A stretch of 64,000 nt of DNA, from the NCBI GenBank assembly GCA_025057975.1, contig JANWUV010000012.1, forward strand, positions 54,953 to 118,952, in the 5' to 3' direction. The stretch's first letter is position 1. The number at the start of each line of letters is the position of its first letter. Below the pieces are notes generated by a model. It ran no database searches, was not told the origin of the DNA, and worked only from the letters and a program-made list of their open reading frames with translations. A program made the position numbers and the translations under genes. The DNA is from Chloracidobacterium sp. GTDB lineage: Bacteria > Acidobacteriota > Blastocatellia > Chloracidobacteriales > Chloracidobacteriaceae. Below are positions 27,889-37,110 of this stretch, piece after piece.

Positions 27889-28483
27889 CACCAGACGACA
27901 AAGTGAAAGTCATATCTTCAAGGGGTTTGCCGTCCGCTCGGCAGCGTTCGAACTGAAGGTGTGGGTAAGACACTGTAATGTAGTCACCGGGCGCAAGCCC
28001 AAGACACCGAATGAGGCGCTCGATGCTCGTCGCCTCTCCCTCAAGTTCGACGAAGCACCCAATAGGGGTTTCATCAAACATTGCCCAGAGTTCGATACCG
28101 TCGGCATGACGCAGGCGGTAGGTCGTCCGAAACTTTTGGTAGCGGAAGGTTTTCTCAAACCCAAGCTTTTCAAGCAAGCGCATAAGGGCGGGGCCATCGG
28201 AGACCGTGACTTCAATCTCTTCACGTACCTTGACGCCGCTGGGCGGAGTTGCGGCGGGTTTGCCTTTGTGTGTTAGCACTGCTCCGTCCTTGTCGTCGCG
28301 GATGCGCACCCGCAGAGCCTGGCGTGTGTTGAACAGCAAGCGCGCTGGGGTATCGAAGAGCCAGTTGTCTTCAAAGTGGCGTGGGGCGACAAGTTCAAGC
28401 GTGCAGCCGGCCGCCGTCAGTCGCTGGTGCAGCGCGTCGAGCGTCGGTCCGGCCAACTTAATCTCGGCTTCGGTGTGCGTCAT
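27878..28483 (-). CDS. CYTH-domain phosphohydrolase or class IV adenylyl cyclase-like
   Basis: Member of the CYTH (triphosphate tunnel metalloenzyme) superfamily, 201 residues. These cytosolic proteins bind triphosphorylated substrates and divalent metal, as class IV adenylyl cyclases, thiamine-triphosphatases or inorganic triphosphatases. The N-terminus MTHTEAEIKLAG holds the ExExK signature. Further along are LRVRIRDDKDGAVLTHKG and the acidic strand VELEGEATSIERL, which line the tunnel. The reaction cannot be chosen from sequence alone. The ATG at 28483 is preferred over an upstream TTG at 28528. It leads the CYTH-AarF pair. Confidence 0.88.
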   Translation of the reverse strand: MTHTEAEIKLAGPTLDALHQRLTAAGCTLELVAPRHFEDNWLFDTPARLLFNTRQALRVRIRDDKDGAVLTHKGKPAATPPSGVKVREEIEVTVSDGPALMRLLEKLGFEKTFRYQKFRTTYRLRHADGIELWAMFDETPIGCFVELEGEATSIERLIRCLGLAPGDYITVSYPHLQFERCRADGKPLEDMTFTLSSGDGR

Positions 28484-28838
28484 AAGTTTTTTGGTCAACA
28501 ACCGGGGAATGGTTTGGTTTGCCTGCAAGGCAGGGAAACCCGTGTTCAGACATGGTTTTGGAAGCAGTCGCGGTCGCAGCTTCCGGTATCGTACACCGTC
28601 GCGCCAGGCTCATTCGATGAAGCGCTGGACGCTAGAGGGCAGCGCGTTTGGAGCAACACCCTGTATGCACTCTGTCTTGAAGCCCCACTGTGGTGTACAT
28701 ATGCTTCACGCCGTGTTCTTCTCACTGGGCAACCAACCGTCCTGAAACCCGGAGGCGGGCGGCGGGTGAGGCGGACTAGTCGTCGTCCGCATCTGAACCC
28801 TTTCGCCGGTCGCTGCAACCTTGAGGTGAGCACCCACT
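28484..28838. other. Divergent intergenic region
   Basis: This region lies between the start of the CYTH gene (-) and the start of the propeller gene (+), so it should contain both promoters. I find no convincing -35/-10 pair or coding frame. AGGTGAG at its right end serves as ribosome-binding site for the propeller gene. Confidence 0.5.
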
Positions 28839-31800
28839 ATGCCGGATCCCACGCCAAATCAGCTTGAAGCACCGGCGGCGTCGGAGGTGGCCGTCGTCAA
28901 ATTCACGAGCGGGGACTTCTCCTTTGTTCATCCTGCAGATTGGCAAGCGACGCCCGTCGCTGGTTTCCAGTACGGCGTCCGTGGCCCGAATGGGATGACG
29001 GCGCTGTTTCGGTCGGTCTCTGTTCGCTCGTCACCGACGCCAGAAGAAGAAACCCTAGCGGTCGCCCTCCAAGATTTACTGGAGCACTTGCCGCCGGTCG
29101 TCCATGGGGACAAGTTCACCACCGGGTTTTACACTGGTTTGACGGCGCAACTTGAAGTCGTTTGGCGGGAAAACCCTTGCTTGCTTTGGGTGGTCGTCAT
29201 TTCTCAAACGGGCGCGCCGTCGTCCGCCACGTCGCACGGCGTGCTCATCATCGCCGTCCCGACAGCGGAAGTTGAGGCGGCAGAGCAAGACGCGCGCTTG
29301 ATTCTCGATAGCTTTGCCGTCGGCGGGCAGTCAGTGACGGATGCCCGAATTTCTATGAGCCGCGTTGAAGCGGTGAGCTTCGATCCGAGCGCGTACATTG
29401 AAACACGCCGTCTGAACGACAGCGAAACCGATGTCTCGACGTTGGAGGATTTGCCGTCGCACACGCCAGAGCGGAAGGCGTCGCCGGATTGGCGGATCAC
29501 GGTGAGTACGCTGACGGCGAGCGAAGGGGGGTACGCCGACGGCCCGCTCACGGTGGCAAAGTTTTTGCGCCCGAATGGAATTACCTGCGACCCACAGGGC
29601 AACCTCTACGTGGCGGACTTCGGCGGCCACCGGGTTCGTCAGATTTTAGTGGACGGACTGGTACGGACGCTGGCGGGCAGCGGACGAGCCGGACATCGGG
29701 ACGACCTCGGCTTGCTGGCCGAATTCAACGGACCGCGTGGCATTACCTACGCCGCTGGGTATCTCTACATCGCCGACCTGAACAACGCCTGCATCCGCCG
29801 GATGACGCTCGACGGGATGGTGACAACGCTAGCCGGTGATGGTGTTGAGGGGACGCGCGACGGCGTGGGTAGGCAGGCGCGTTTCAAGTCGCCGCGGGCG
29901 GTCGCCGTAGACGCTCTCGGTACGGTCTATGTCGCCGATGAAGCCCGCGTGCGGTGCATCACGCCGGACGGTATGGTGACGACGTTGGCCGGTAGTGAGC
30001 CAGGGTATATGGACGGCCCGGCGGCGGTGGCGCGGTTTGATACCCTGAGCGGGTTGGCGCTTGACCGGGTTGGCAACCTGTACCTTGCCGACGCTGGCAA
30101 CCGCCGGTTGCGTAAACTCAGCCGTGACGGGCAAGTGACGACGCTTCCAGTCGGGCCGGAAAACCAACAGGACGTTCCAATTTTGCATCCGGTCGCCTTG
30201 TGTATCGGCCCAGACGGAACGCTGTACGTGCTTGACGCCGCCGATTTTTCCCTCAAGGCAGTGTTACCGGGGGGCGCAGTGGTGCGCATCGCTGGCGGGC
30301 AACAGGGAAGCCAGGATGGGGACGCCGCTACAGCGCAGTTCTGGATGCCGACGGCGCTGACGTTTTTCGAGAATCGGTTGTACGTTACCGACCGCGAGCG
30401 GCATGCCATCCGGTTGGTTCGCCTTCAGAGCCTGGACGAGGCTGAGACAACGCCGAATCTGCCGGAAGAACTTCCTGTACGGTCACCGCGGCCGCCATCG
30501 CCTGAGGATCAGAGGCAGACGAAGCCTTCAATGACTCCAGTGTTACATGCTAGCGCCCTCTCATCGCCGCGCCGAATTGCACCCTTCGCCGCCCAAGTTG
30601 GATTGGGCACCGCCGACATCGCCGACTTGGTGGTAGAAGTTGTCGCAGGTGGCGAGGTCGGACTCAGGGACGGCTTTGGCGTTGCCGCGCAGCTCAATCA
30701 CCCGGTTGGGCTAGCGATGGACGCTGACGGCACGCTGTTCATCGCCGACCACTTTAACCATGCCATTCGCATGCTGACGCCGGGCGGGGAAGTACGAACG
30801 CTCGCCGGCGGCCGCCAACGCGGTTTTCGGGATGGCCGTGGCGCGGAAGCCGAATTCAACGGCCCGCTGGGCATTGCCGTCGGCGCGCAGGGGCAGATTT
30901 ACGTTGCCGACCACCTGAACGCCCGCGTACGGGTTGTGACACGCGACGGCGAGGTGCGTACGCTGGCGGGGACAGGCATTGCCCGCATCGAGGACGGCCC
31001 CTTGGTGACCGCCGCCTTTGAGGGTCCCAAAGGTGTTGCGGCTGACCTGCACGGCGGCGTCTATGTCACCGATGGTGTGACGGTACGGCTCATCACCCCA
31101 GATGGCTACGTACGCACCTTGGCTGGGCGGGAACGCGGTTTTCGAGATGGCGTCGGCGAGCGGGCGATGTTTGGCTGGGTGTATGCCATTGCGCTTGATG
31201 TTTCCGGTCTGTGCTTCGTGACGGACGCCGCTAACCACGCCGTCCGCTGTGTGTTCCCGGACGGCACGGTAAAAACGGTGTTCGGCGGCGGCGAGATGCG
31301 TCACTTGAATTTTCCAAACGGATTGGCGCTCGACGTGTACGGCAACCTTTATGTCGCCGACACCAACCACCATCGTGTTTTACGGCTGACGCCCGACGGT
31401 AACGGTGGCTACACGTCCTCGCTGATTTGTGGGCGCGGGCGCGGGCGGCAGGTCGGCCGAGCGCAGGAAACCGAATTGGATGCGCCGCGCGGTATTGTTG
31501 TCGGCTTCCAGCACGACTTGTATATCGCCGATTCCAACGCTAACCGCATCCTTCGAGTGTTCCCAGTAGGGCAGTCCGTCCGGGGCATGGCTGCGCCGTC
31601 CGCTGGCGTCCCAGGGATGGAACCGCACCACCAAGGCTTAGCTCAAGCGCTTGGTGAGGCTGAAACGGCTAGCGGAGAACAGCTCCCAGCCGACTCCCTG
31701 CATGAGTCAAGCTCCACGCCAGTGGAGGTGTCTAGGTTTGCGGAACAGATGGAGCGCTTTACGGAACAACCACTGACGCCGCTCCCACTGCCAAGCCACC

Positions 31801-32441
31801 GCCGCTTAGAGCCGGCGTCCAGCGTCGCTCCTCAAGTCGCATCGGTCGCTGCTTCTCAAGCTCGTCCCCGACACGTCGCTGCGACGGTACTGGGTTGGGG
31901 TGTTGAGGTATCGGGCAACACGCTCATTCGCACTGAGCCGGACGGCTCGCTTTTGCTTGATACGACCTACAGCGCGGAAAACAGCGCGTTTTTCTACCTG
32001 CCCTGGAACGTGACGGCCGAGCAGAAAGTCGTGGTTGAGATCAAAATGCAGCTTGTCGCTTATGTCGGCGAGCGTGACGCCACCGGCTGCGCCGTGTGGT
32101 TTGAAAACGACCGCTATGCTGACGCTCTGCTCATTCAGCCGGATGGGATTCGCCTGCTGCGCACGCCGGATTTGGCCTACGCCTGCAATCCATGCGCCGG
32201 GATTAACACCTATACCGTTATGTTGCAGGGTGGTGATATTCGCATCGCCTTCAATGGCGTTGAGTGCATCGTCGGCCTAGGCAGGTTTTGGGTGCGCCCG
32301 GCGGCTCGCGACGGTCGTCCACCGCGTCGCTGGTTGGCGTTTGGTGACGGCTCGGCGACCGCTGGCAGCATCTCACGCTGGCAGAGCGTGACCTACTACG
32401 TTGTTGACGAGGAGACCTTACCGCTGGTCACAGAGGGATAG
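28839..32441 (+). CDS. Giant protein with two six-bladed NHL beta-propellers
   Basis: A 1200-residue protein of unknown function with no signal peptide. Residues 1-200 form a PsbP/DUF1795-like alpha-beta domain (KFTSGDFSFVHPADWQ). Six NHL repeats follow at about 235-530, each of the type GITCDPQGNLYVADFGGHRVRQI, then a Pro-rich linker. A second set of six repeats spans about 597-911, a second linker follows, and the C-terminal domain (about 1010-1200) looks lectin/concanavalin-like (SAENSAFFYLPWNVT). NHL propellers bind protein, RNA or carbohydrate. The lectin-like tail suggests ligand recognition. The N-terminus lacks a recognisable export signal, so its location is unclear. Confidence 0.8.
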   Translation: MPDPTPNQLEAPAASEVAVVKFTSGDFSFVHPADWQATPVAGFQYGVRGPNGMTALFRSVSVRSSPTPEEETLAVALQDLLEHLPPVVHGDKFTTGFYTGLTAQLEVVWRENPCLLWVVVISQTGAPSSATSHGVLIIAVPTAEVEAAEQDARLILDSFAVGGQSVTDARISMSRVEAVSFDPSAYIETRRLNDSETDVSTLEDLPSHTPERKASPDWRITVSTLTASEGGYADGPLTVAKFLRPNGITCDPQGNLYVADFGGHRVRQILVDGLVRTLAGSGRAGHRDDLGLLAEFNGPRGITYAAGYLYIADLNNACIRRMTLDGMVTTLAGDGVEGTRDGVGRQARFKSPRAVAVDALGTVYVADEARVRCITPDGMVTTLAGSEPGYMDGPAAVARFDTLSGLALDRVGNLYLADAGNRRLRKLSRDGQVTTLPVGPENQQDVPILHPVALCIGPDGTLYVLDAADFSLKAVLPGGAVVRIAGGQQGSQDGDAATAQFWMPTALTFFENRLYVTDRERHAIRLVRLQSLDEAETTPNLPEELPVRSPRPPSPEDQRQTKPSMTPVLHASALSSPRRIAPFAAQVGLGTADIADLVVEVVAGGEVGLRDGFGVAAQLNHPVGLAMDADGTLFIADHFNHAIRMLTPGGEVRTLAGGRQRGFRDGRGAEAEFNGPLGIAVGAQGQIYVADHLNARVRVVTRDGEVRTLAGTGIARIEDGPLVTAAFEGPKGVAADLHGGVYVTDGVTVRLITPDGYVRTLAGRERGFRDGVGERAMFGWVYAIALDVSGLCFVTDAANHAVRCVFPDGTVKTVFGGGEMRHLNFPNGLALDVYGNLYVADTNHHRVLRLTPDGNGGYTSSLICGRGRGRQVGRAQETELDAPRGIVVGFQHDLYIADSNANRILRVFPVGQSVRGMAAPSAGVPGMEPHHQGLAQALGEAETASGEQLPADSLHESSSTPVEVSRFAEQMERFTEQPLTPLPLPSHRRLEPASSVAPQVASVAASQARPRHVAATVLGWGVEVSGNTLIRTEPDGSLLLDTTYSAENSAFFYLPWNVTAEQKVVVEIKMQLVAYVGERDATGCAVWFENDRYADALLIQPDGIRLLRTPDLAYACNPCAGINTYTVMLQGGDIRIAFNGVECIVGLGRFWVRPAARDGRPPRRWLAFGDGSATAGSISRWQSVTYYVVDEETLPLVTEG

Positions 32442-32511
32442 CGGATTTGAAAACCGTTTTCGGTTTGAAGTAAGCTCGCTTCAGAAACTTTTTGTAAGGA
32501 GCGGCTGAAGC

Positions 32512-32601
32512 GTGCGCCTCTACCGTCACAAGCGTAAAAACAAGTGCTGTAAGAAGTACAAGAAGTCCGGCAAGCCGTGTAAGGGGTGCCCGAAGTTTTG
32601 A
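32512..32601 (+). CDS. 29-residue Lys/Cys-rich basic peptide
   Basis: A tiny frame starting with GTG, preceded by AAGGAG at 32496-32501 (10-base spacing) and ending TGA. Of 29 residues, 11 are Lys and 4 are Cys: a CC pair, then a single Cys, then the C-x2-C arrangement of PCKGCP. It lies 70 bases after the propeller gene, on the same strand, and is followed by a strong terminator. Ribosome-binding site, composition and terminator together argue for a real product. I do not recognise the family. Metal binding, nucleic-acid binding or a modified peptide are all conceivable. Confidence 0.55.
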   Translation: MRLYRHKRKNKCCKKYKKSGKPCKGCPKF

Positions 32602-32768
32602 TGGTGTGTCCTGTGGTGGCGGGGGTGCGGAACCTCTGGTCATTGCGGCTTGCACAGCTGACTTGTGCAACTGCTCGGCCTAAATTCTGCATGCAGGCCT
32701 CTGAAGAGGTCGAGGTATGCATTCACCGTTAAGCACAACCAGTTTTTTCGTCGGCCGAGGGGGCGGCT

Positions 32769-32812
32769 AAAAAAAGCATGGGCGCGAGGCTGGATACCTC
32801 GCGCCCGTTTTT
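32769..32812. terminator. Bidirectional terminator
   Basis: A perfect 10-base-pair stem (32780-32789 with 32797-32806, 7-base loop) has GTTTTT on its plus-strand 3' side and seven A's on the other flank (32769-32775). It can therefore end both the propeller/small-peptide transcript and the converging TonB receptor gene. Confidence 0.9.
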
Positions 32813-32840
32813 GTCGGAAGCGGTTGCGCCGCCCGGCGGC

Positions 32841-35800
32841 TTAGAAGCGCACCTTCAGGCTGAACTGCATAATGCGCGGGCCACCGACCGTATTGTTGAT
32901 TCGCCCGAAATCGCCCGAATCCTGCAGATCATTACCGGGCAAGGCGAAGTTGACATTGTTGAAGGCGTTGAAGACATCCCAGCGGAACTCGACGCCAACG
33001 CGCTCTGTAATCGCCGTGTTCTTGGCCAAGCTGAAGTCCACGCGCTTCTGGAACGCCCCACGCAGGACATTCCGGCCGAGGTTGCCGTGGCCGCCCAGCG
33101 GCGACGCCAGCGCCGCCGGATTGAAGAACTGCTCAGTTGGATCGGGTCCGCGCCGCCGCAGATCACGAATGGTTGCTCCCGGTGCAAGGTTCGGCCGCCC
33201 AAAGCCGGGACGGAACAAGCCACCCGATCCAAGCCGCAGACTTGTAAAGTTTGCGCCGTTTGGTCCAACAGAGGTGAGTTCCGGCTCACCGGAGAAGATG
33301 CTGAACGGTGCGCCAGACTGCACCTGAATGAACGTCGAAAGCGCCCATCCCTTGACAAAGCGGCTGTTGGAGCCAAAGGTCGGAAAGTCATACACCGCCG
33401 TCGCGCTGAAGCGGTGCGTCCGGTCAAAGTCGGACGGGCCGCGATTGGCGCGGAGATTGCGCGGATTGCCCGACGCCACAAAGCCGGTGTTTGGCGTGTC
33501 GGGGCGGGCGTTCCCCGCTGTACTGCCGGGGTCAGCCGAGATGTCGTCAATTGATTTTGACCACGTGTAGGCTGCAAAGTAGCTCAAGCCGCCGTACGAT
33601 TCGTTGAAGCTGAAGCGCTGCTGCGTCGTCAACTGCAACGAGTGATAGATTGAACTTGCCGATGAGGTGAGCAGGATGGCTTCGGGGATGTTCAACCCCA
33701 AGTACAACCCGCGCGCCTCAAAGGGAAGCACTGAGCCGGCCGCGTTCGCTAGATTAAGGTCCATCGTCCGCCGTGGATCGCCAACTGGGAACGCCGGATT
33801 CGGGAAGCCGAACGCGCGTCCCATGCCGCGCTCACGCGCCGTCGCGCCAGGATTGAGCGGGCCGTTCGGGCTGCCAGCGGCGACATACGCCCGGTTGAAT
33901 CGCTCATAAATCAGGTCGGGTGTACTGGGGTCGTTCATGTCAAACACGGGGTTGAGAATGACCGCCTGCAACAACTTCGTGCCCTTCGTGCCGATGTAGC
34001 GCGCTTCCACAATCCAGTCTTTGCGCAGTTCGTACTGGATGCCAAAGTTCCACTGCTGGATGTAGGGCGTCCGCAGCCGGCGGTCAACCGCGCGGAACTC
34101 AAAGGTTTCCGCAATGTTGCCGAGGAATGGCTGTCCGGTCGCCGGGTCAATCGGGTTAAGCGAGCCGTCCGCCTGCCGGGTCACGCCCGTGCCGTCGCGG
34201 ATTTGATACGTGCCGGTTGCGCCGGCAGTGCGCACCACGCGTACGCCCGGAATACCCTGCGCCGGAATGCCGGTGAGGAACTGGAAGAAGGGTGTGTTTG
34301 GGTTCTGCTGCGAAAACGCTGTGGTGAACGGTACGTTGCCCGCCGGCGCGGTCACTTCGATTTCACGCAGGTGCGGGTAGTTGCTGAACACCGTGTTGAT
34401 AAAGGCCGCCGATGGACGGTCGTAGAAGAAGCCGTAGCCGCCGCGCACGACAAAGCGTCCGTCGTTGAACGGGGTCCAGGCAAAGCCTAAGCGCGGCGCA
34501 AAGTTGTTCCGGTCGTCATTGATGGTGCTGCGCGTACTGGCGCGCGGCGCCCGGTCAATTGAAGCGTCAATCGCGTTGAAGCCAGTCGGCTTCGCGTTGG
34601 ACGGCACGACAAAGCCGCCAATGATGTTGTTGGGATCGGTGACAAGGTCGGGGTAGAAGTTCCCAAATCGCCCGCGCTTTTCGCTCGGTGTGCCGAAGTA
34701 CTCGTAGCGCACGCCGTAGTTGAGCGTGAAGTTGTTTGTGACGCGCCAGTCGGCGGCAGCGAAAAAGCTTAGGTCAAAGAACCGGAAGTTTTTCTGGGTG
34801 AAGCCGTATTGCGTGTCGGCTTCCGTCACCCGACCGGCGAGGAACTGCGTAAAGTTTTCGAGCTTTTCAAACTCAATGCCCTGTTCCTCCGGCAGGTCAG
34901 TGTCGAAGAAGTGGCGCTTGAACTCGCCCCCGAAGCGGAACGTCTGGTCGCCCTTGACCCACGTCAGCGTATTGAACAGCGAATACGTGTTTTGCAGCCG
35001 CTTGTTGAAGGCGTCGTTCGGGCCGTTGATGGAAAAGTTTCCTGCCCGCGTGATGATGCGCGGGAGACGGAAGGAGTTAATGCTGGAATCAAAGATGGAG
35101 GCTGGGTTGAAGGTACGCAGATCTGGCGCATTAAACGTCCGGGCGATTTCATCCGGCTGTACGATAAACGGGTTGTCGAGCGCCCGCGAGTTGCGCAGGC
35201 GGAAGTAGCCGAACCGAAACTCATTGATGAGCGTCGGCGAGAAGGTGTGTACGTCCGAAACCGCCACGGAGTAGTTCTGGTCGGCGCGGCGAATAGTCGC
35301 CGGCGAGGCAAGGTTGGTCGGGGCTGTGAAGGGATCGAAGCCCGGAAAATCGGCGAAGAAAAAGATGCCGCTCAGGCGGTTGTTGCCGGCGATTTGCCAG
35401 TCAATGCGCGAGGTGACCTGATCCTGCCGGAAATCGGCCGGCTGCACGATGCGATCCTGAAGCATTGGGTTGCCGCGCGTCCCGCCCGCCGGGCCAGTGT
35501 TGACGTTGCGCGTTGTGCCGGTCGCCAAGTTGGTAAAGGTGACAGTGACGGCGTTGCCGGTGACGTTGACCGGCAGCCCCGGCAGCCCCGTGCCGCTGTC
35601 CGTTCCAACGAGGCGGGCGTTCGGTCCCGGAATCGGAATCAAGAAGCCGCCGGTGACGGGATTCCGCCGGTTGAGCAGGTTGAGCGCCACCGGACTAATT
35701 TCCGACGGCAGCAAATTGAGACCCGGATTGAGTTGGTTGACAGCCGCTGCGATGCGCGCCGCCGAGCGGTCGCTGCCGATGAGTTGGAGAAACTGCGGCA

Positions 35801-36797
35801 ACACCGTGACGCTGCTCGCAGTGGGTACAAACGCCGTGCTGGCTTGCGTCCGCTGGTAGCCGCCGAAGAAAAACAGCCGGTCTTTCAGGACGGGACCGCC
35901 AATCGTAAAGCCGCCTTCATTGCGCCGCGCGCGCGGCCGCTCAATCCCATCGCGGTTAAAGAAGAAGTCATTGGCGTTGAAGACTTCATTTTGCAGGTAG
36001 TGATAGGCCGAGCCGTGAAACTCATTCGTCCCGCTTTTGGTCACAAGCTGGAAGTTGCCGCCGCCGGAGCGTCCGGTTGAGGCGTCGTAAAGGCTGGTCT
36101 GGAGCTTGACTTCCGAAAGCGTTTCGGGGGCGGGCGAGATGTTGCCGTCCAGCGAGCCTTCGTTGCTCGTAATGTTGGTGGCGTCAATGCCGTTGAACTG
36201 CAAACTGGTGCTCGTCGTGCGCGTGCCGTTCACCGCCGGGGACACATTGCCGTTGCCGTTGATGGAAACGGGCGGCAGGTCGGCCGCTACGCCGGCTTCA
36301 GTCGAAAGCAGGTGCGTGAAGCTGCGGGTCGAGGTCGGCACTTTCGTGAGTTGTTCGGCGTTGATTTGCCGGAACGTCGCGGCGGTCGTTGTAACGACCT
36401 GCAACGGCACGTCCTCGGTAATCGTAATCGTCTCGGAAATCGCGCCGGTTTCGAGCTTTACGTCAATCGTACGCGGCACGGCCGCCTCGACTTCGACGCC
36501 CTTGCGGTCAAGTTCCTTGAAACCATCCCGGCGGTAGCTGATCTGGTAAATCCCGGTCGGCAGCACCGGCACGAGCCAGCGACCGTTGTTGTCGGTTTGC
36601 ACGGTGCGCTCGACGCCGGCGTCCGACTTGACGGTGACGGTGACGCCCGGCAGGGCTGCGCCGCTTGGGTCCTGTACGACGCCGCCCAGGCTGCCGGTCG
36701 CCCCGACTTGCGCCGACGCGGTATCAACCACGCCAAACGCCAAGGCGACCGTCCATGCGGCGACGCACACCAGACGGGTGATGCGCTGTCTAAACAT
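32841..36797 (-). CDS. Oar-like TonB-dependent outer-membrane receptor
   Basis: Outer-membrane beta-barrel receptor of 1318 residues, the large acidobacterial Oar-like kind. The signal peptide covers residues 1-30 (ending ASAQ). A carboxypeptidase-regulatory-like beta domain follows (GSLGGVVQDPSGAALPGVTVTV, about 35-115). A TonB plug-like region spans about 120-230 (VSINGNGNVSPAVNG). The rest is barrel, ending in the outer-membrane signature FSLKVRF with terminal Phe. The start at 36797 follows GAGGAGGA. The ligand is unknown; such proteins often take up oligosaccharides, peptides or large substrates. It lies 313 bases after the TPR gene, behind its own promoter with two palindromes. Confidence 0.9.
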   Translation of the reverse strand: MFRQRITRLVCVAAWTVALAFGVVDTASAQVGATGSLGGVVQDPSGAALPGVTVTVKSDAGVERTVQTDNNGRWLVPVLPTGIYQISYRRDGFKELDRKGVEVEAAVPRTIDVKLETGAISETITITEDVPLQVVTTTAATFRQINAEQLTKVPTSTRSFTHLLSTEAGVAADLPPVSINGNGNVSPAVNGTRTTSTSLQFNGIDATNITSNEGSLDGNISPAPETLSEVKLQTSLYDASTGRSGGGNFQLVTKSGTNEFHGSAYHYLQNEVFNANDFFFNRDGIERPRARRNEGGFTIGGPVLKDRLFFFGGYQRTQASTAFVPTASSVTVLPQFLQLIGSDRSAARIAAAVNQLNPGLNLLPSEISPVALNLLNRRNPVTGGFLIPIPGPNARLVGTDSGTGLPGLPVNVTGNAVTVTFTNLATGTTRNVNTGPAGGTRGNPMLQDRIVQPADFRQDQVTSRIDWQIAGNNRLSGIFFFADFPGFDPFTAPTNLASPATIRRADQNYSVAVSDVHTFSPTLINEFRFGYFRLRNSRALDNPFIVQPDEIARTFNAPDLRTFNPASIFDSSINSFRLPRIITRAGNFSINGPNDAFNKRLQNTYSLFNTLTWVKGDQTFRFGGEFKRHFFDTDLPEEQGIEFEKLENFTQFLAGRVTEADTQYGFTQKNFRFFDLSFFAAADWRVTNNFTLNYGVRYEYFGTPSEKRGRFGNFYPDLVTDPNNIIGGFVVPSNAKPTGFNAIDASIDRAPRASTRSTINDDRNNFAPRLGFAWTPFNDGRFVVRGGYGFFYDRPSAAFINTVFSNYPHLREIEVTAPAGNVPFTTAFSQQNPNTPFFQFLTGIPAQGIPGVRVVRTAGATGTYQIRDGTGVTRQADGSLNPIDPATGQPFLGNIAETFEFRAVDRRLRTPYIQQWNFGIQYELRKDWIVEARYIGTKGTKLLQAVILNPVFDMNDPSTPDLIYERFNRAYVAAGSPNGPLNPGATARERGMGRAFGFPNPAFPVGDPRRTMDLNLANAAGSVLPFEARGLYLGLNIPEAILLTSSASSIYHSLQLTTQQRFSFNESYGGLSYFAAYTWSKSIDDISADPGSTAGNARPDTPNTGFVASGNPRNLRANRGPSDFDRTHRFSATAVYDFPTFGSNSRFVKGWALSTFIQVQSGAPFSIFSGEPELTSVGPNGANFTSLRLGSGGLFRPGFGRPNLAPGATIRDLRRRGPDPTEQFFNPAALASPLGGHGNLGRNVLRGAFQKRVDFSLAKNTAITERVGVEFRWDVFNAFNNVNFALPGNDLQDSGDFGRINNTVGGPRIMQFSLKVRF

Positions 36798-37110
36798 AGT
36801 CCATCCTCCTCGGAAGCCCAAAAGAGAGGCCGTTAAGAACGGGAGCCCGACCTTGCCGTGGGCAAAGCGGGTCACTTGTCTGTAAACGGGACGGACGCTA
36901 GACAGCGCAGGTAACATTCCTTCTAACAGAAATGTTACGCCATCTTTCTTAAGTGTGAACTTAATGTAAACTGACTTCTAGGTATGTTGCGCAAGTTTTG
37001 TGCAAGTGTAGCAATACTCCGGGGTAGACGGCGTCAACGGCCTGGCGTCTGTTGGGGAATGTCGTCTACGCCAAGGCGAGCTGACGCGCTACCTGGTCTC
37101 GGAAAGTCCA
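36798..37110. other. Regulatory intergenic region upstream of the Oar-like receptor
   Basis: Non-coding. It holds the promoter-like sequence and inverted repeats at 36911-36970, and a 7-base inverted repeat GTAGACG/CGTCTAC (about 37023-37075) just beyond the TPR gene stop that could act as a weak terminator. Confidence 0.55.
36911..36970 (-). promoter_or_regulatory. Promoter with two palindromic operators
   Basis: Minus strand: -35 TTTACA (36970-36965), a 17-base spacer, then AAAGATGG (36947-36940). The spacer is itself a palindrome, TTAAGT-N4-ACTTAA. Just downstream, at the expected transcription start, is an inverted repeat with 8-base arms: GTAACATT (36911-36918) and AATGTTAC (36931-36938), 12 bases apart. 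The arrangement suggests repressor control of the receptor. The regulator is unknown. Confidence 0.5.

Noticed and set aside
34809..36080. 423-codon frame antisense to the Oar-like receptor
   Set aside because: No ribosome-binding site and a low-complexity Arg/Val/Glu translation; the receptor on the other strand is certain.
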